From: Capsicum annuum
Taxonomy: Eukaryota; Streptophyta; Magnoliopsida; Solanales; Solanaceae
Assembly: GCF_002878395.1 (NCBI RefSeq)
Contig: NC_061119.1
Location: 44,209,722-44,273,721, forward strand
Reading direction: 5' to 3'
DNA length: 64,000 nt
Part shown: in pieces, positions 35,437-46,431 of the stretch
Numbering within the stretch: the stretch's first letter is position 1
Layout of the letters: every line of letters begins with the position of its first letter
Translations under genes and position numbers: made by a program
Notes under the pieces: generated by a model
The model's input: the letters and a program-made list of their open reading frames with translations, nothing else
What the model was told of the DNA's origin: nothing
Databases searched by the model: none

Positions 35437-37045
35437 ATATACACTATTAAAGGAACTTTTGTCTGCTAAAGTTAAGGGTTATGATGTACCTAAAGTCTCG
35501 AACATGTAAGGATACTGGGTTAGCATCTCGCTCTTGATCTACCAAGTGGCCTTCTCCACTTGGCGGTGCCTCTACTAAACCTTAAATACAGTAATCTCTC
35601 TAGTGCGCACCACCTCACATCACTAACCAAAATAGCATAGGCTCCTCCACAAAGGTCAAACACTCATCCAACTGGACTAAGTCCCATCTAAGAACATGAG
35701 ATGGATCAGGACTGCACCAATGGAACATAAATACATATAAAAGTGGATGGAAAACGGCAAAATCTAGAGGTTGAGCTAACTCATAAGCTACCTCACCAAC
35801 TGCGGGAAAAATCTTAAGAGGTCTAATATATCTAGGTCTGAGCTTACGTTTCCTACCAAACCTCATCACATCCTTCATAGGCGATATACAGAGGAATACA
35901 CAATCACCAACTCAAAATTTCAAGGCATGAAGCCTACGGTGTCCATAAGGCTTCTGCCTACTCTAAGCCACTCTCAACCTATCCTGAATCACCTTAACTC
36001 TATCCAATGTCTCCTTAAGCAAATCAGTACCAGAGGGTCTAACCTCGGATATCTCAAACCATCCAATCAAAGAATGACATCTCCTACCATACAAGGCCTC
36101 AAAAGGTACCATATCAATACTCAAATGATAGTTGTTATTATATGTGAACTCTATCAAGGCTAAGTGATACTCCCACTGGCCTCCAAAACCCATAACACAG
36201 GCTTAGAGCATATCTAAAAGAACCTGGATAGTCTGATTTGAATGACCATCTGTCTGCAGATGAAAAGATATACTAAGATCTACCTGAGTACCCAACTCCT
36301 CCTCAAATGCTCTCCAAAATCTCAAAGTGAATACAGAACCATGATTCAAAATAATAGAAATGGGCACCCCATGAAAATGGACTATCTCCTAAACATAGAT
36401 ATGGGTCAATCTCTAAGCACTAAAGGATATCTAAATGGGAATGAAATGTGTTAACTTGGTCAAACGATCTACAATGACCCAAATACCATCAAATCCATGG
36501 GAATTGTGAGGCAAACCACTAACAAAATCCATAGTAATCTTCTCCTATTTCCATTCAAGAATGGGAAATATCTGAATTAATCTACCAGGTCACTGATGCT
36601 CAGCCTTTACCTGCTGAAAACATAGGCAACGAGCTACAAAGTCTGCCACATCTTTCTTCATATCGCTCCACCAATAATGCTTCCTCAAATCTTTATACGT
36701 CTTGGTTGTTCGAGGATAAATAGAATATCTAGCGCTGTGAGCCTCATACAGAATCAACTGAGTCAAGTCATCAATCCTCAAAACACAAATGCGGCCATCA
36801 AATCTCAAGAAATCCTCAAAATCTATAGTGTTCCTCTAGGACTCACCACTTAACACCTAGTCATGAAGAAAACAAACCTTACTTTCCTCAAACTGACAAT
36901 CTCAAATCTACTCAAATAGCAAGCACCCTGCTTTCACACTATCCAAAATCCTCCTAAGGTCTAAAATATAAAGGTGAATCATCATGTTGGCTAAGGACTG
37001 GATGTCCCGAGCCAACGACCTCTGAGAAACCAAAATCAAGCAAAG
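35437..37045 (-). pseudogene. RT-5 integrase pseudogene
   Basis: From right to left: a linker with SLARDIQSLANMM-like text (about 37020-36960); GRICVLRIDDLTQLILYEAHSARYSI and KTYKDLRKHYWWSDMKKDVADFVARC (36808-36590), an HHCC-type region in which the second His is Tyr and the second Cys is displaced; and the core with [15 protein letters not shown] (first Asp kept). ILNHGSVFT follows (second Asp changed to Asn), then TDGHSNQTIQVL (catalytic Glu changed to Asn). FTYNNNYHLSIDMVPFEALYGRRC (36193-35963) and the tail GRKRKLRPRYIRPLKIF with HPLLYVFMFHWCSPDPSHV (35878-35615) follow. It is inactive. Confidence 0.84.
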
Positions 37046-37050
37046 CTACT
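37046..37050. repeat. Probable target-site duplication of RT-6, left copy (CTACT)
   Basis: CTACT directly precedes the LTR start TGTTGACACCC. The same bases follow ...GAGACA at 55047-55051. Confidence 0.6.
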
Positions 37051-38917
37051 TGTTGACACCCAATTTTGTCTCGTATTTCTTTCAAATCATCTCTTTGTGC
37101 TTCTAAATAATTTTGATAGCCAAAAAAAGTGCATGTATTATATTCCTATAATTAGGATTTTATGCAAGTCCTGCTACCATTTGTATTTCTAAAATTAAGA
37201 ATCATTAACGACATTATTATTACTATTATTATTATTATTAAATTGATTATTATGATTAATATTAATATTATTATCATCATCATTATTATTTATTGCTATT
37301 TTTATTATATTTTAAATTATCGTCGCAGTCCCTATAAACTTGCGCAAAAGGCATTATATTTATTTTTATTTAATTGTATGAAATTCTTTTGTGATTTTAT
37401 ACTTTATAAATAATATCGTTCAATTCCAACATTTACCGTACAAGTTTGTTTAAGTACTTGTTTTAATATCAAATGATTTTTTATTTATTTAAATATTTTA
37501 ATATATTTTATCAAAAGTGTTATTTGTATTAATTTAGAAGCCCAAAGTATATTAGAGAAAAATATTTAAATCGACCCATTATTTTGAATATCCTTACAAT
37601 CTTGGCCCAAATTCAGGCATGATCCATCCAAGCCCACCTTTTCTCTCCCCTCTTCCACCTCAGCACCACGTGGATGCCACATTTATACCATATAAGGCAC
37701 CAAAGGGTTACAACACATGCCTAGCCCACGCCAGTAACACTTCTTCCACAATCAGCACAAGCCTCGTTACTTGTCTTACTCTTATTAGCAGGTCAAACCT
37801 AATTAATTTCCAATCACCCTAAACTACCTCTTATACCCTCACTTACCCATATAAAGTAACTATAATATCCTCGTAAAATCCTAGAAGTAGACTAGGCCGT
37901 TCTCCTCTTCTTTATCAACGCTGCTCTTTCCTCTCCATTATTAGAAAAAATCTCACCTCCTTTATCCATGGACATATGCTTTCATCCCTTTTTTGTGAAA
38001 ACTTTTATAACTCCATCAACCCTGTTCACCTCTCCCTCTCTCTCCATGATTAATTTAATCAAATATAGTGACAAAGTCCTTTTGAATAATCAGATTGCTA
38101 AGCTTAGAGCTTTAAATTTTAAGAATTTTGATTTGAAATTCAAATAACTCTTTCATATTACAAACTTCCTCCAAAAAAGAACACCATGAACCCTTGTTTC
38201 CCCTCTATAGATACAAAGATCGGGGGAGGCTTGGGAGGGAGTTTTTTTTGGCAAAAAATTCTCTGTACTACAACATAGAACAAAATCTTCTTTTTTTTTT
38301 CATAAATATCCAATCCTTTCATCTCTATTTGATGTTTGGAATCCTTTGTGCTATTCAAATCCAAAGTTCCCATTTTGAGTGTAAATTTTTTATCTAAGAG
38401 TACCTTAGTTCACTGCTCCAAAATAGGTGAAAATATAATCTTATTCTTTTATTTCATAATGTTATTCATCCTATTTCTCTGCCTCTTAGATTTCATGTAG
38501 GAAACATATTCTATTTTGTTGATATGAAGATTTCTTTGGGTGTTTGAAGTCGTTTGTTATTTTTCTTCTAAAGCTGTTTCGTTACCATTTTTGCTAGGAA
38601 GTTGGTGCACTTGCAATTTTTTATTGAAACAAAAAAAATAAAGTTTAAAAGCAATCGGTTGGGTATGTTATATACAATAGCCACCATTTCATGCCTTATG
38701 CAGTGAACTATTTGAATGAAATATGGATATTCCATGTATATATTGTAGACAATGTTGCTATCTTCTTTCATTTAAACTATATATATGGTTGTAACATGTT
38801 CATAATGAATTTATTCTTCTTGATAGTTTAGCATTTTAAATCCCCTCCCCATTGATAATATGTTTTTTCTAGATTCTCGTTATTTAAGTATCATGTCTTA
38901 AGGTTAATAAAAATACA
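37051..38917 (+). repeat. 5' LTR of RT-6 (3' end deleted)
   Basis: Starts TGTTGACACCCAATTTTGTC and matches the 3' LTR from 53097 onward up to ...AATACATGTTGTG (38917 against 54918). The 3' LTR then continues about 128 bases more, while here gag-like sequence follows. An ATT/ATC trinucleotide-rich tract at about 37195-37315 produces a spurious isoleucine-rich open frame. Confidence 0.8.
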
Positions 38918-40700
38918 TGTTGTGAACATATAGCTTATATGATGCAACAAATTGCCGATAATAAAAGTGAAATTGATCAACTTCAAAACCTCACCAAACT
39001 ATCTATTAGCATGAATACTCCACTTTCTGAACATGGAACAAGTACCATTGTACCATCTTCTATTTCACCTGCTAATTCTCCCACCTCCGAACACTTCCCA
39101 CCAAATCCCTCACTCCACCGAAACAACCCCATTTCTTCCAAATCTCCCATTAACCAACAGGAAAATAACCCACAATAAGTTGACTAGCGAGAAACAAACC
39201 TATTACCCTTCACTACTCTTTAAGTTTCTCAAGCTCCACTTATCCAAACTCTATTTACCCAAATACCAAATACTCAAACTATCCCACTTACCCTAACTGC
39301 CCCATTCATCCAAAACCACCAAGCAGCCCCACATGCTATATTTCCTAACATGCAATATGTGCACCAAGTATATGTAGAAGGAGCTCAACCTTCTACTATC
39401 CCAAGGCTAACCATGCAAGAAATTGATCCTTATGAAGTGATAAAGAGAGAGGCAAGGTCCAAAGTAGTTGAAAATATAGCAAAGGAGATTCGTAGTTTAA
39501 AGGAAGCATTCAAAACCATCCAACAACAAAAAAGCTATGAAGGACTTGAGTTTGAAGATTTATGTGTTCATCCATATATTGAGTTGCCGATAGGGTATAA
39601 GGTGTTGAAATTTAATATGTTTGATGGAAAAGGAGTCCGCAAGTTTATTTAAAGTCATATTATGACAAACTAGTGGGAGTAGGGAAGGATGAGGCCATTA
39701 GAATAAAGTTTTTCATAAGGAGTTTGATGGGAGAAGATTTAGATTGGTACACAAGCCAAAATCCATAGAAAAGGCATCGTTGGAATGCCTTGGTGCAAGA
39801 ATATATGGATATGTTTAGGTTTAACACTGAAGTCATCCCAGATCGGTTACACTTGATGAAGATGGAGAAGAAATCAATAGAGTCCTTCAAAGAATATGAC
39901 ATGCAGTGAAGAGCAGACACTGCAAAAGTTTAACCTCCAATGGAAAAAAGTGAGATGACTTTTACTTTTGTGCAATCTCAGAAAGATGTGGCGTATTATG
40001 AAAAGTTGATAAGTGTGGTTACATAAACGTTCTCTAAGGTTGTTAGATTGGAAAATTTATTGAAGAAGGTATTAAAATGAGGAGAATTATTAATCTAGTA
40101 GCTTTACAAGTGAGAAGTAAGGCAATACAGTCTGATCTAACTGGGGGAGCGACTAAAAAGAAGGATGGAGTTTCCGTTGTTATAACCATTCAGGAAAAAA
40201 GACCAAACCAAATGTTAACATACCAAAACCCACCACCTTAGCCTTCCTAATATAGCCAATATAACCAAACTCCTCATCTATATTACCAAACTTTACCTGT
40301 CCCATATCTAGTTTATTCCACCCAGCCAGCATATTGCGCACCTCGAGCACCAGCCTATCAAAATACACCATAATATCTACCTTCTTATCCACCTCAGACT
40401 CACTACCAACCATAAGATCGCCCTTCAAATTTACCAAGACCTCGCCTAAACTATAAAAAAAGGCCAACTAAAACCTATACACCTCTAGTTGAACCTTTGT
40501 CCCAACTATATGAAGGAATGAGAGCTGCAGGAGTATTCCAGCTGATCTAAGGTAGAATTCCCAATCCCCTACCGGGATGGTATGATGGGACAAAGCATTG
40601 TGTTTATCACTCTATGATTGCTGGGCATGACACTGAGAACTACCTTACTCTCAAGGATAAGATTGAAGCATGAATCAAAGAAGGGGGTATTTAGTTCAAA
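38918..40700 (+). pseudogene. RT-6 gag pseudogene
   Basis: Coding-like text begins right after the LTR break (MMQQIADNKSEIDQLQNL, 38939). The stretch 39350-39652 has IKREARSKVVENIAKEIRSL and then FEDLCVHPYIELPIGYKVLKF, a segment I know from Tat-type gag proteins of Solanaceae. Past a frameshift near 39650, the text YDKLVGVGKDEAIRIKFF, SLMGEDLDWYTSQ and WNALVQEYMDMFRFNTE continues on the plus strand to about 40080, and PxPRWYDGTKHC-like text lies near 40570-40600. A primer-binding site and the true N-terminus are not visible. Minus-strand open frames here (for example 39920-39660) are shadows. Confidence 0.75.
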
Positions 40701-40715
40701 GGGGCTCCCCCAAAT

Positions 40716-41063
40716 ATGAATAACAATCCCTTGCCAAATAATAGGGGTGACCACGTGAACATGATCACCATTGATGAGGAATATAATTTGGAAGAAATTT
40801 TCGTATCAGTAGCTGATAAAGAAAAGGTTGAAACATCAACTTTCATTATACCTATAATGACAGTCCAGATGCGAGCACCAATTGAAGTAGAAGTTCTTAT
40901 TTCTAGGCCTACGATCATGGATTTAGTTGCTCAAACATGTTTAGACACAAAAACAGTTCCTTGGAATTACTCAACTGATACAAGGGAAAAAGGAAAGGAA
41001 AAATTAGTTGTGAAAGCTACTGCTATGGAAATGACAAGATTCGCGGCATTGTTATGTCCTTGA
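40716..41063 (+). pseudogene. RT-6 gag/protease spacer segment
   Basis: An open stretch of 115 codons continues the polyprotein: MNNNPLPNNRGDHVNMITIDEE, then VPWNYSTDTREKGKEK. The NNPLPNH...VNMI and VPWNY motifs recur in Tat-type polyproteins between gag and protease. No enzymatic motif is present. A stop region (41060-41200) separates it from the protease. Confidence 0.7.
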
Positions 41064-41129
41064 AGGAGTCATGCTAGGAGTTCCAAATAAGGAGAATAGT
41101 CAAAAAGGGTCGTGACAGAGGTTGAGGTA

Positions 41130-41745
41130 GAGGATTTATAGAGTAATATACTGACTAAGAATTATTCTGTTATGGAACAGCTAAAGAAAATTCCTACCTA
41201 AATCTCCTTATTGTCATTATTGATGAATTCTGCAACTCATAGGAGCGCTCTGGTGAAGGTTTTAAATAAATCTTATAAGCCAACTAAGATGACTAGTGAG
41301 AATCTTTCATCTCTAGTTGGACAAGTTGTAGAAGTTAATATAGTCTTTCTTTATAAAGATGAATTATCACATGAGGGCATGGGGTACAATAGAGCATTGA
41401 ATATCACTTCCAGGTATAGGGACAAGTTCATTCCTAAAGTTTTTATTGACAATGGCTCAACTGTTAATATTTTCCCTTATACTACTCTTTGGGCTTTGGA
41501 AATTGACATTAGGAAGGTTCGTGAAAGTAATGTGAGGGTTAAAGTATTTAATAAGACTCAAAGAGGAGTCATTAGAGAAATTAATTTGGCACTACAAATT
41601 AGACCTGTGGAGTTCACCATGGAATTTTAAGTGTTGGATATATCTGTTAGTTATAATCTGTTACTTGGAAGACTGTGGATTCACAGTGCTGCTGCAGTCC
41701 CTTCCACCCTGCACTAGACTTTGAAATTTGTTTAGGATTATTATG
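41130..41745 (+). pseudogene. RT-6 aspartic protease
   Basis: The open part 41211-41630 contains RSALVKVLNKSYKPTKMTSENL, then GYNRALNITSRYRDKFIPKVFIDNGSTVNIFPYTTL. The IDNGST motif is a complete retropepsin active site (Asp-X-Gly-Ser/Thr). The C-terminal half (QVLDISVSYNLLLGRLWIHSAAAVPS, 41628-41705) continues in frame after a stop. This is the best-preserved protease in the window. Confidence 0.82.
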
Positions 41746-41750
41746 AGATT

Positions 41751-42224
41751 ATGATTCATGGAGAGAAAAATAGTTATATCTGCCAAGAGAACTCAGTCCC
41801 TACCATTGAACGTGTAGAAAAACTAAAAGAATCCATTTTTCATGTTAAGAAAATCATATGTACTGCTCAGGTAGAAAGGTTAAAGTTACCACGAGCACTT
41901 ATGATGGTGGCCATGGAAATATTGAAGAATGGTTTTGTGCCTAGTCAAGGTCTTGGTGTGCACTTGGATGGAATACTGAATCCAATTCAATTGTTCGAAT
42001 ATAAGAGCACTTTTGGTCTTGGATATGAGACCTCTCTTAAAGAAGTCTCATCGGCTAATCTCAAAAGAAAAGGTGACATTCTCTTGCCAAAGCTTATCCA
42101 GCTCCTGAATCAGTCATTTTTCAAAATGTTTGTTGCCCAAGTATCAGAAGAAGATACTGAAGAATTCCTCATTGAAGGAGTAAAAAGCTTGTTTATTACC
42201 GAAGAAAAAATGAGTGCAACATGA
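41751..42224 (+). pseudogene. RT-6 G-patch-containing pol segment
   Basis: An open stretch of 157 codons. Residues of the G-patch type are seen at about 41910-42035: MEILKNGFVPSQGLGVHLDG, then PIQLFEYKSTFGLGYE. G-patch motifs are glycine-rich and RNA-associated; in this retroelement lineage one lies between protease and RT. Its exact role is not established. It is preceded by a short linker (EKNSYICQENSVPTIE). Confidence 0.75.
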
Positions 42225-42780
42225 TTTTGGAAGACTGTATTGAGACCCTGACTATCTGGGATGCTAAGCCTAGAGATGATTTGAAAAATTAGACTTGTAC
42301 CCCATCCCTGGTTCTCTGTGAATCTTGGTAGATGATTATACTTGTATTAATGATACAACATGATTCTATATTAAGGCCTGAATCGTGTTTATGAATTTAT
42401 GTGTTTTGCCTCCATTTTTGAAAGATTAAATGCCAAATCAAAACTATGTTTTGCTACTTTAATTTCAAATTATCTTCATTAATCTATTTTCTCTTTTTCT
42501 CTTTTCAGCAAGCAAACTAACAAGTCTGTCGATATTGTAAATGTGACATTAGTGAAACAAGCAAAACAATTCCAAATAGCGAACAAGACTTTGCAGAATG
42601 TGAAGAAGACACGATGTCTGAAGAGTTGACGAAGGAATTTGAACATTTTGAAAATAAGGCAAACCTAAATTTGTATGAAACTGAGACGATAAACTTGGGG
42701 AATTCAGATTTCATAAGAAAAACAAGGATTAGCATTCATTTGACTCCGTCCCAAATAATGAATTGATTGATATTTTGAAG
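42225..42780 (+). other. RT-6 linker between G-patch and RT
   Basis: Low-coding stretch with stops, including T/C-rich text at 42480-42510 (a pyrimidine tract ending TTTTCAG that looks like a splice acceptor). It contains acid-rich text (SEELTKEFEHFENKANLN, 42615-42680) that matches no known domain. Tat polyproteins have variable spacers here. Confidence 0.5.
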
Positions 42781-43700
42781 TAATATATAGATGTGTTTGT
42801 ATGGTCCTATGATGATATGCTGGGTCTAAGCACAAACATTATTTCACATAGGTTGCAACTAATCCATCTTGTCCTCTCATAAACCAAAAGCCAATAAATA
42901 AGAAGCCTAATTTGAGTTTGAGAGTTAAGGAAGAAGTCTCCAAGCAATTCGATGCCAATATCATTCAAGTAAATATCCCACTTGGTTGGCCAACATTATA
43001 CCCGTGCCAAGGAAATACGGAAAGATCAAAGTATGCATGGATTATCGAGATCGTAACAAAGCTAGCCCAAAAGATAATTTACCTCTCCCAAATATTCACA
43101 CACTTATTAATAATTGTGCAAAGCATGAGTTGTAGTCATTTGTAGATTGATTTGTAGGGTACCATTAGATACTGATGAATGAGGAAGATACTAAGAAAAC
43201 TATATTCATCACACCTTGGGGAGTATAATATTATTGGGTGATGCCTTTTAGACTCAAGAATGCAGGGGCAACTTATATGAGGTCCATGACTACCATTATT
43301 CACTACATGATCCACAAGGATATTGAAGTTTATGTAGATGATGTCATTATTAAGTCACGAAAGGGCTCAAATTACTTGACAGATTTGAAGAATTTCTTTG
43401 ACAGGTTGACGCGATTTGATCTGAAACTGAATCCCATAAAATGTGAAATTGGTGTCCTCACTGGGAAGCTATTAGGTTTTATCATGAGTAGGAAAGACAT
43501 AGAATTTGATCTTTCAAAAATAAAGGCTATCCAAGACTTTCCTCCTCCAAGAAGTCGAAAGGACGTAATAGGTTTTCTAGGTCGGCTAAATTACATCAGT
43601 CAATTTACTACACAATCTATGATCATTTGTGAACCGATATTAAAGCTGTTGAGGAAGGATGCTACTACCAGGTGGACAGAAGATTTCCTATAATCTTTTG
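42781..43700 (+). pseudogene. RT-6 reverse transcriptase
   Basis: Frames 42781-43240 show VFVWSYDDMLGLS, then VPRKYGKIKVCMDYRDRNKASPKDNLPLPNIH (fragmented over frames), the finger region. The open stretch 43238-43693 has MPFRLKNAGATYMRSM, then EVYVDDVIIKSR with an intact YVDD catalytic box, LRFDLKLNPIKCEIGVLTGKLLGF and RSRKDVIGFLGRLNYISQF. RDxNKASPKDxFPLP with YVDD is typical of the Tat/Athila-type gypsy RT. Confidence 0.86.
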
Positions 43701-44165
43701 ACAGTATCAAGGAGTATTTATCTAATCCACCGATTTCGGTACCCCCAAAACCCGAAAGGCCATTGTTGCTATATTTGTCTGTGTTAGACAATATATTTGG
43801 GTGTGTTTTAGGACAACATGGTAAAACCAAAAAGAAGGATCAATCTATATATTACCTGAGCAAGAAGTTCACTCCTATGAAGCACAATATACTTTATGTG
43901 AACATACATGTTGTGCCTTGACTTGGATTGCACAAAAATTAAGGCATTACATGTGTGCGTATGCCACTTTTCTCATCTCTAGGATGGATCTACTCAAGTA
44001 TATATTTCAGAAGCCCATGCCTTCCAGGAAGCTCGTAAAGTAGCAAAATTTGTTGAGTGAATTTGACATTGTTTATGTTACTTAAAAGACAGTCAAAGGA
44101 CAAGAGTTAGTCGACCATCTTGTAGAAAAACCCATAAATGAAGAAGTTTTATTTATTGGAGAAGA
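43701..44165 (+). pseudogene. RT-6 first RNase H (gypsy type), decayed
   Basis: Text: PERPLLLYLSVLDNIFGCVLGQHG (43755-43830), then QSIYYLSKKFTPMKH, then a frameshift and HYMCAYATFLISRMDLLKYIFQKP with a stop. This is the ordinary RNase H after RT. The Asp of the LxxLD motif seems kept. The connection/tether region follows (SEFDIVYVT*KTVKGQELVDHL, 44050-44120). Confidence 0.75.
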
Positions 44166-44640
44166 TATATCATAAGAATATCCAGGTTGGAGAATGTTAT
44201 TTGATGGGGCAGCAAACTTCAAAGTAAATGGTATTGGGGAAGTACTAATTTCAGAATCATGCCAATATTACCCAATCTTAGAAAATCTTAGGTTTCCATG
44301 CACTAATAATATGGAAGGGTACGAGGATTGCATTTTTGGTCTTAGAATGAATATTAATATGAACATACAAGAACTCTTGGTTATATGGGATTTAGATTTA
44401 GTGGTTCATCAAGTATAAGGTGAATGGAGTGTCAAGAACGTAAAGCTGCTTCCATATCTGGAGTGTGTGAAATAATTGAGCTAGAAGTTCATTAAGGTTG
44501 AATTTTAAAATGTCCCAAGAACTCAGAATGAGTTAGCAGATGCATTGGCGAACTTTTCCTCTATGATTCAACATCCAAAAAAGATTTCATAGAACCTTTC
44601 AAGGTGAATATACTAGACTAATCGACCTACTATTTTCACA
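44166..44640 (+). pseudogene. RT-6 second RNase H (archaeal-type, aRNH)
   Basis: The open part 44194-44418 reads MLFDGAANFKVNGIGEVLIS, LRFPCTNNMEGYEDCIFGLR and LLVIWDLDLVVHQV. FDGA, the MEGYE (normally xAEYE) Glu and the DLDL (normally DSDL) Asp positions match an RNase H fold. The end (NELADALANFSSMIQHP, 44530-44575) completes it. Two RNase H domains in one pol are characteristic of the Tat lineage. Confidence 0.82.
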
Positions 44641-45910
44641 TTGATGAGGAGCCAGATTGAAAACCTTGGTACTACGACATTAAGAGCTATCTCAAGAAAT
44701 AAGACTGTCCAGAGGGAATAACTATTATTCAAAATACAACACTTTGGAGATTGGAAAATCGTTTTTTCCTAAATGGAGAAATCCTTTATAGTAGAACTCC
44801 AGATCTATGATTGTTAAGGTACGTCGATGCTCAGGAGGCGATCAGGTTAGTCGAAGAAATACATGGGGGAATGTGTGGGCCGTATATGAATGGTATTATT
44901 TTGGCAAAGAAGATTCTTTGAGTTGGTTATTTCTAGATGACAATGGAAATAGATTGCATTCGCTTTGTGTGAAAATGTCATCAGTGTCAGATTCATGGTG
45001 ATTTGATTCATGTTCTACTAAATAAACTCAATGTGATGAGTTCCTGCTGGCCTTTTGTAGCTTGGGGCATGGATATAATCGGTCCTATTGAGCCAACTAC
45101 ATCAAATAGATATAGGTTCATCTTGGTGGCTATTGATTATTTCACCAAATAGGTAGAAGCCTTTTCATACAAGTCTGTGTTAAAGAAAGTGGTGATAGAT
45201 TTTGTCCACAATAACATTATTTATCGATATGGAGCCCCTGAGTCGATTATAATAGATAATAGATCTAATCTTAATTTTGGCTTGATGCGTGAGATATGTG
45301 AAAAGTTTAAGATTACTCATCGTAACTCCACCCCTTATCGTCCTCAAATTAATGAAGCAGTTGAGGCTGCCAACAAGAATATCAAATGGATATTATGGAA
45401 GATTATTGATAACTACAAGCATTGGCATGAGAATTTTCCATTTTCCCTCATTGGCTATCACACCATAATTAGGACTTCTACTGGTGAAACACCTTATCTT
45501 TTGATGTATGAAATGTAAGCAGTGTTACCCGCAGAGGTAGAGATACCATATTTAAGAATCATTAAAGATACTGAGTTGAGTGATGCAAAATGGATTCAAA
45601 ACCGATATGAAAAATTGATTCTAATTTATGAAAAGAGGGTGAACACAGTTTGTCATGGGCAACTTTATCAGAATAGAATGGCCAAAGCTTTTAATAAGAA
45701 GGTAAGACCGAGATAATTCAAATCGGGACAATTGGTATTGAAGATCATACTCCTTCACCAAAATGGAACTAAGGAAAGTTCTCACCTAATTGGCAAGGGC
45801 CTTACATAGTTCATGGAGTAATAACAGGCGGAGCATTGATCTATGCAGAAATAGATGGTGAAGTATGGCCAAAAGCCATCAATGTAGATTTTTTTAAGAG
45901 ATGTCTATAA
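44641..45910 (+). pseudogene. RT-6 integrase
   Basis: The N-terminal zinc region (about 44800-45020) shows EAIRLVEEIHGGMCGPYMNG and CHQCQIHGDLIH-type text spread over frames. Next come NVMSSCWPFVAWGMDIIGPI and RFILVAIDYFTK (first Asp), with one stop at the usual Trp. The open stretch 45177-45518 contains IIIDNRSNLN (second Asp kept) and PQINEAVEAANKNIKWIL (Glu kept). The tail 45522-45900 has PAEVEIPYLRI, NRMAKAFNKKVRPR and WQGPYIVHGVITGGALIYAEIDGE, and ends at VDFFKRCL*. No chromodomain is seen, as expected for Tat. Confidence 0.86.
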
Positions 45911-45944
45911 TCCTTTATCTATTGCTTATGTAATATTTTTCTTT

Positions 45945-46335
45945 CTATGTAATGAAACTACGAATGATCGGGTTCCCTCAAGGGAATATGTAGGAAGCCC
46001 ACATCGGGTTTTGTCTCTTAACTAGAAATTTACCAAAAATTCCTCTTTATTTGTAATGCAAACTATGGTTGACCTGACTTCCTAGGCAGATACGTAGGCG
46101 GCCACATTGTCATCGGTCATATTAAAAAAGAAAAATTAAATTTTCCCCTATTTCTATTTCATATGTAATGACTACATTCAGCCTGATTCCTATGGGATAC
46201 GTAGGCAACCCATGGAGCGTTTGACCCCTAAGTTCTCAATTTTCTCAAGTGTATTTCATGAACTACTCTTGATTTGATTTCCTTATCGAAATACATAGGC
46301 AGCCTATTTAAGGCTTGGTCTCATCATCTTGGAAC
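45945..46335 (+). repeat. Four imperfect ~95-bp repeats in the RT-6 3' UTR (GATACGTAGGCAGCC core)
   Basis: Just after integrase, four diverged units contain a TATGTAGGAAGCCC, GATACGTAGGCGGCC, GATACGTAGGCAACCC or AATACATAGGCAGCC core, near 45987, 46090, 46196 and 46290. A further isolated copy lies at about 52945. They are non-coding and typical of this element's 3' untranslated region. Confidence 0.7.
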
Positions 46336-46426
46336 GGCAGCATCTCACTCAAACCAAAACTGGGACAGCTTTTAAGGGGCATCATTTTAAGAAATAGTTA
46401 AAGAAATGTCGAGAGATATTGAAAAG

Positions 46427-46431
46427 TGTGG
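46427..46431. repeat. Target-site duplication TGTGG, left copy
   Basis: TGTGG directly precedes TGTAACACCCC. The same five bases follow ...GGGGTGTGACA at 51245-51249. Confidence 0.8.

Larger units (their letters stand above)
33299..37050 (-). mobile_element. RT-5: fragment of another chromovirus (3' LTR part and integrase)
   Basis: Minus-strand remains: integrase N-terminal linker, zinc-binding region, core and tail (37045-35500), then a border at 35436/35437, then LTR sequence to 33299. Upstream pol, gag and 5' LTR are missing: at 37050 the sequence is replaced by RT-6. The LTR family differs from RT-1 to RT-4 (it starts TGTAATGATCC). Confidence 0.75.

Noticed and set aside
37162..37413. 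Isoleucine-rich open frame of 83 codons (and its twin at 53207-53464)
   Set aside because: It is a translation of the ATT/ATC microsatellite in both LTRs of RT-6; a repeat, not a membrane protein gene.
40180..40467. Minus-strand open frame of 95 codons in RT-6 gag
   Set aside because: It is antisense to gag-like plus-strand text (proline- and tyrosine-rich region); treated as a shadow.
42485..42512. Pyrimidine tract ending in TTTTCAG, resembling a splice acceptor
   Set aside because: No donor with coding continuity could be shown; retained only as a remark in the RT-6 linker.
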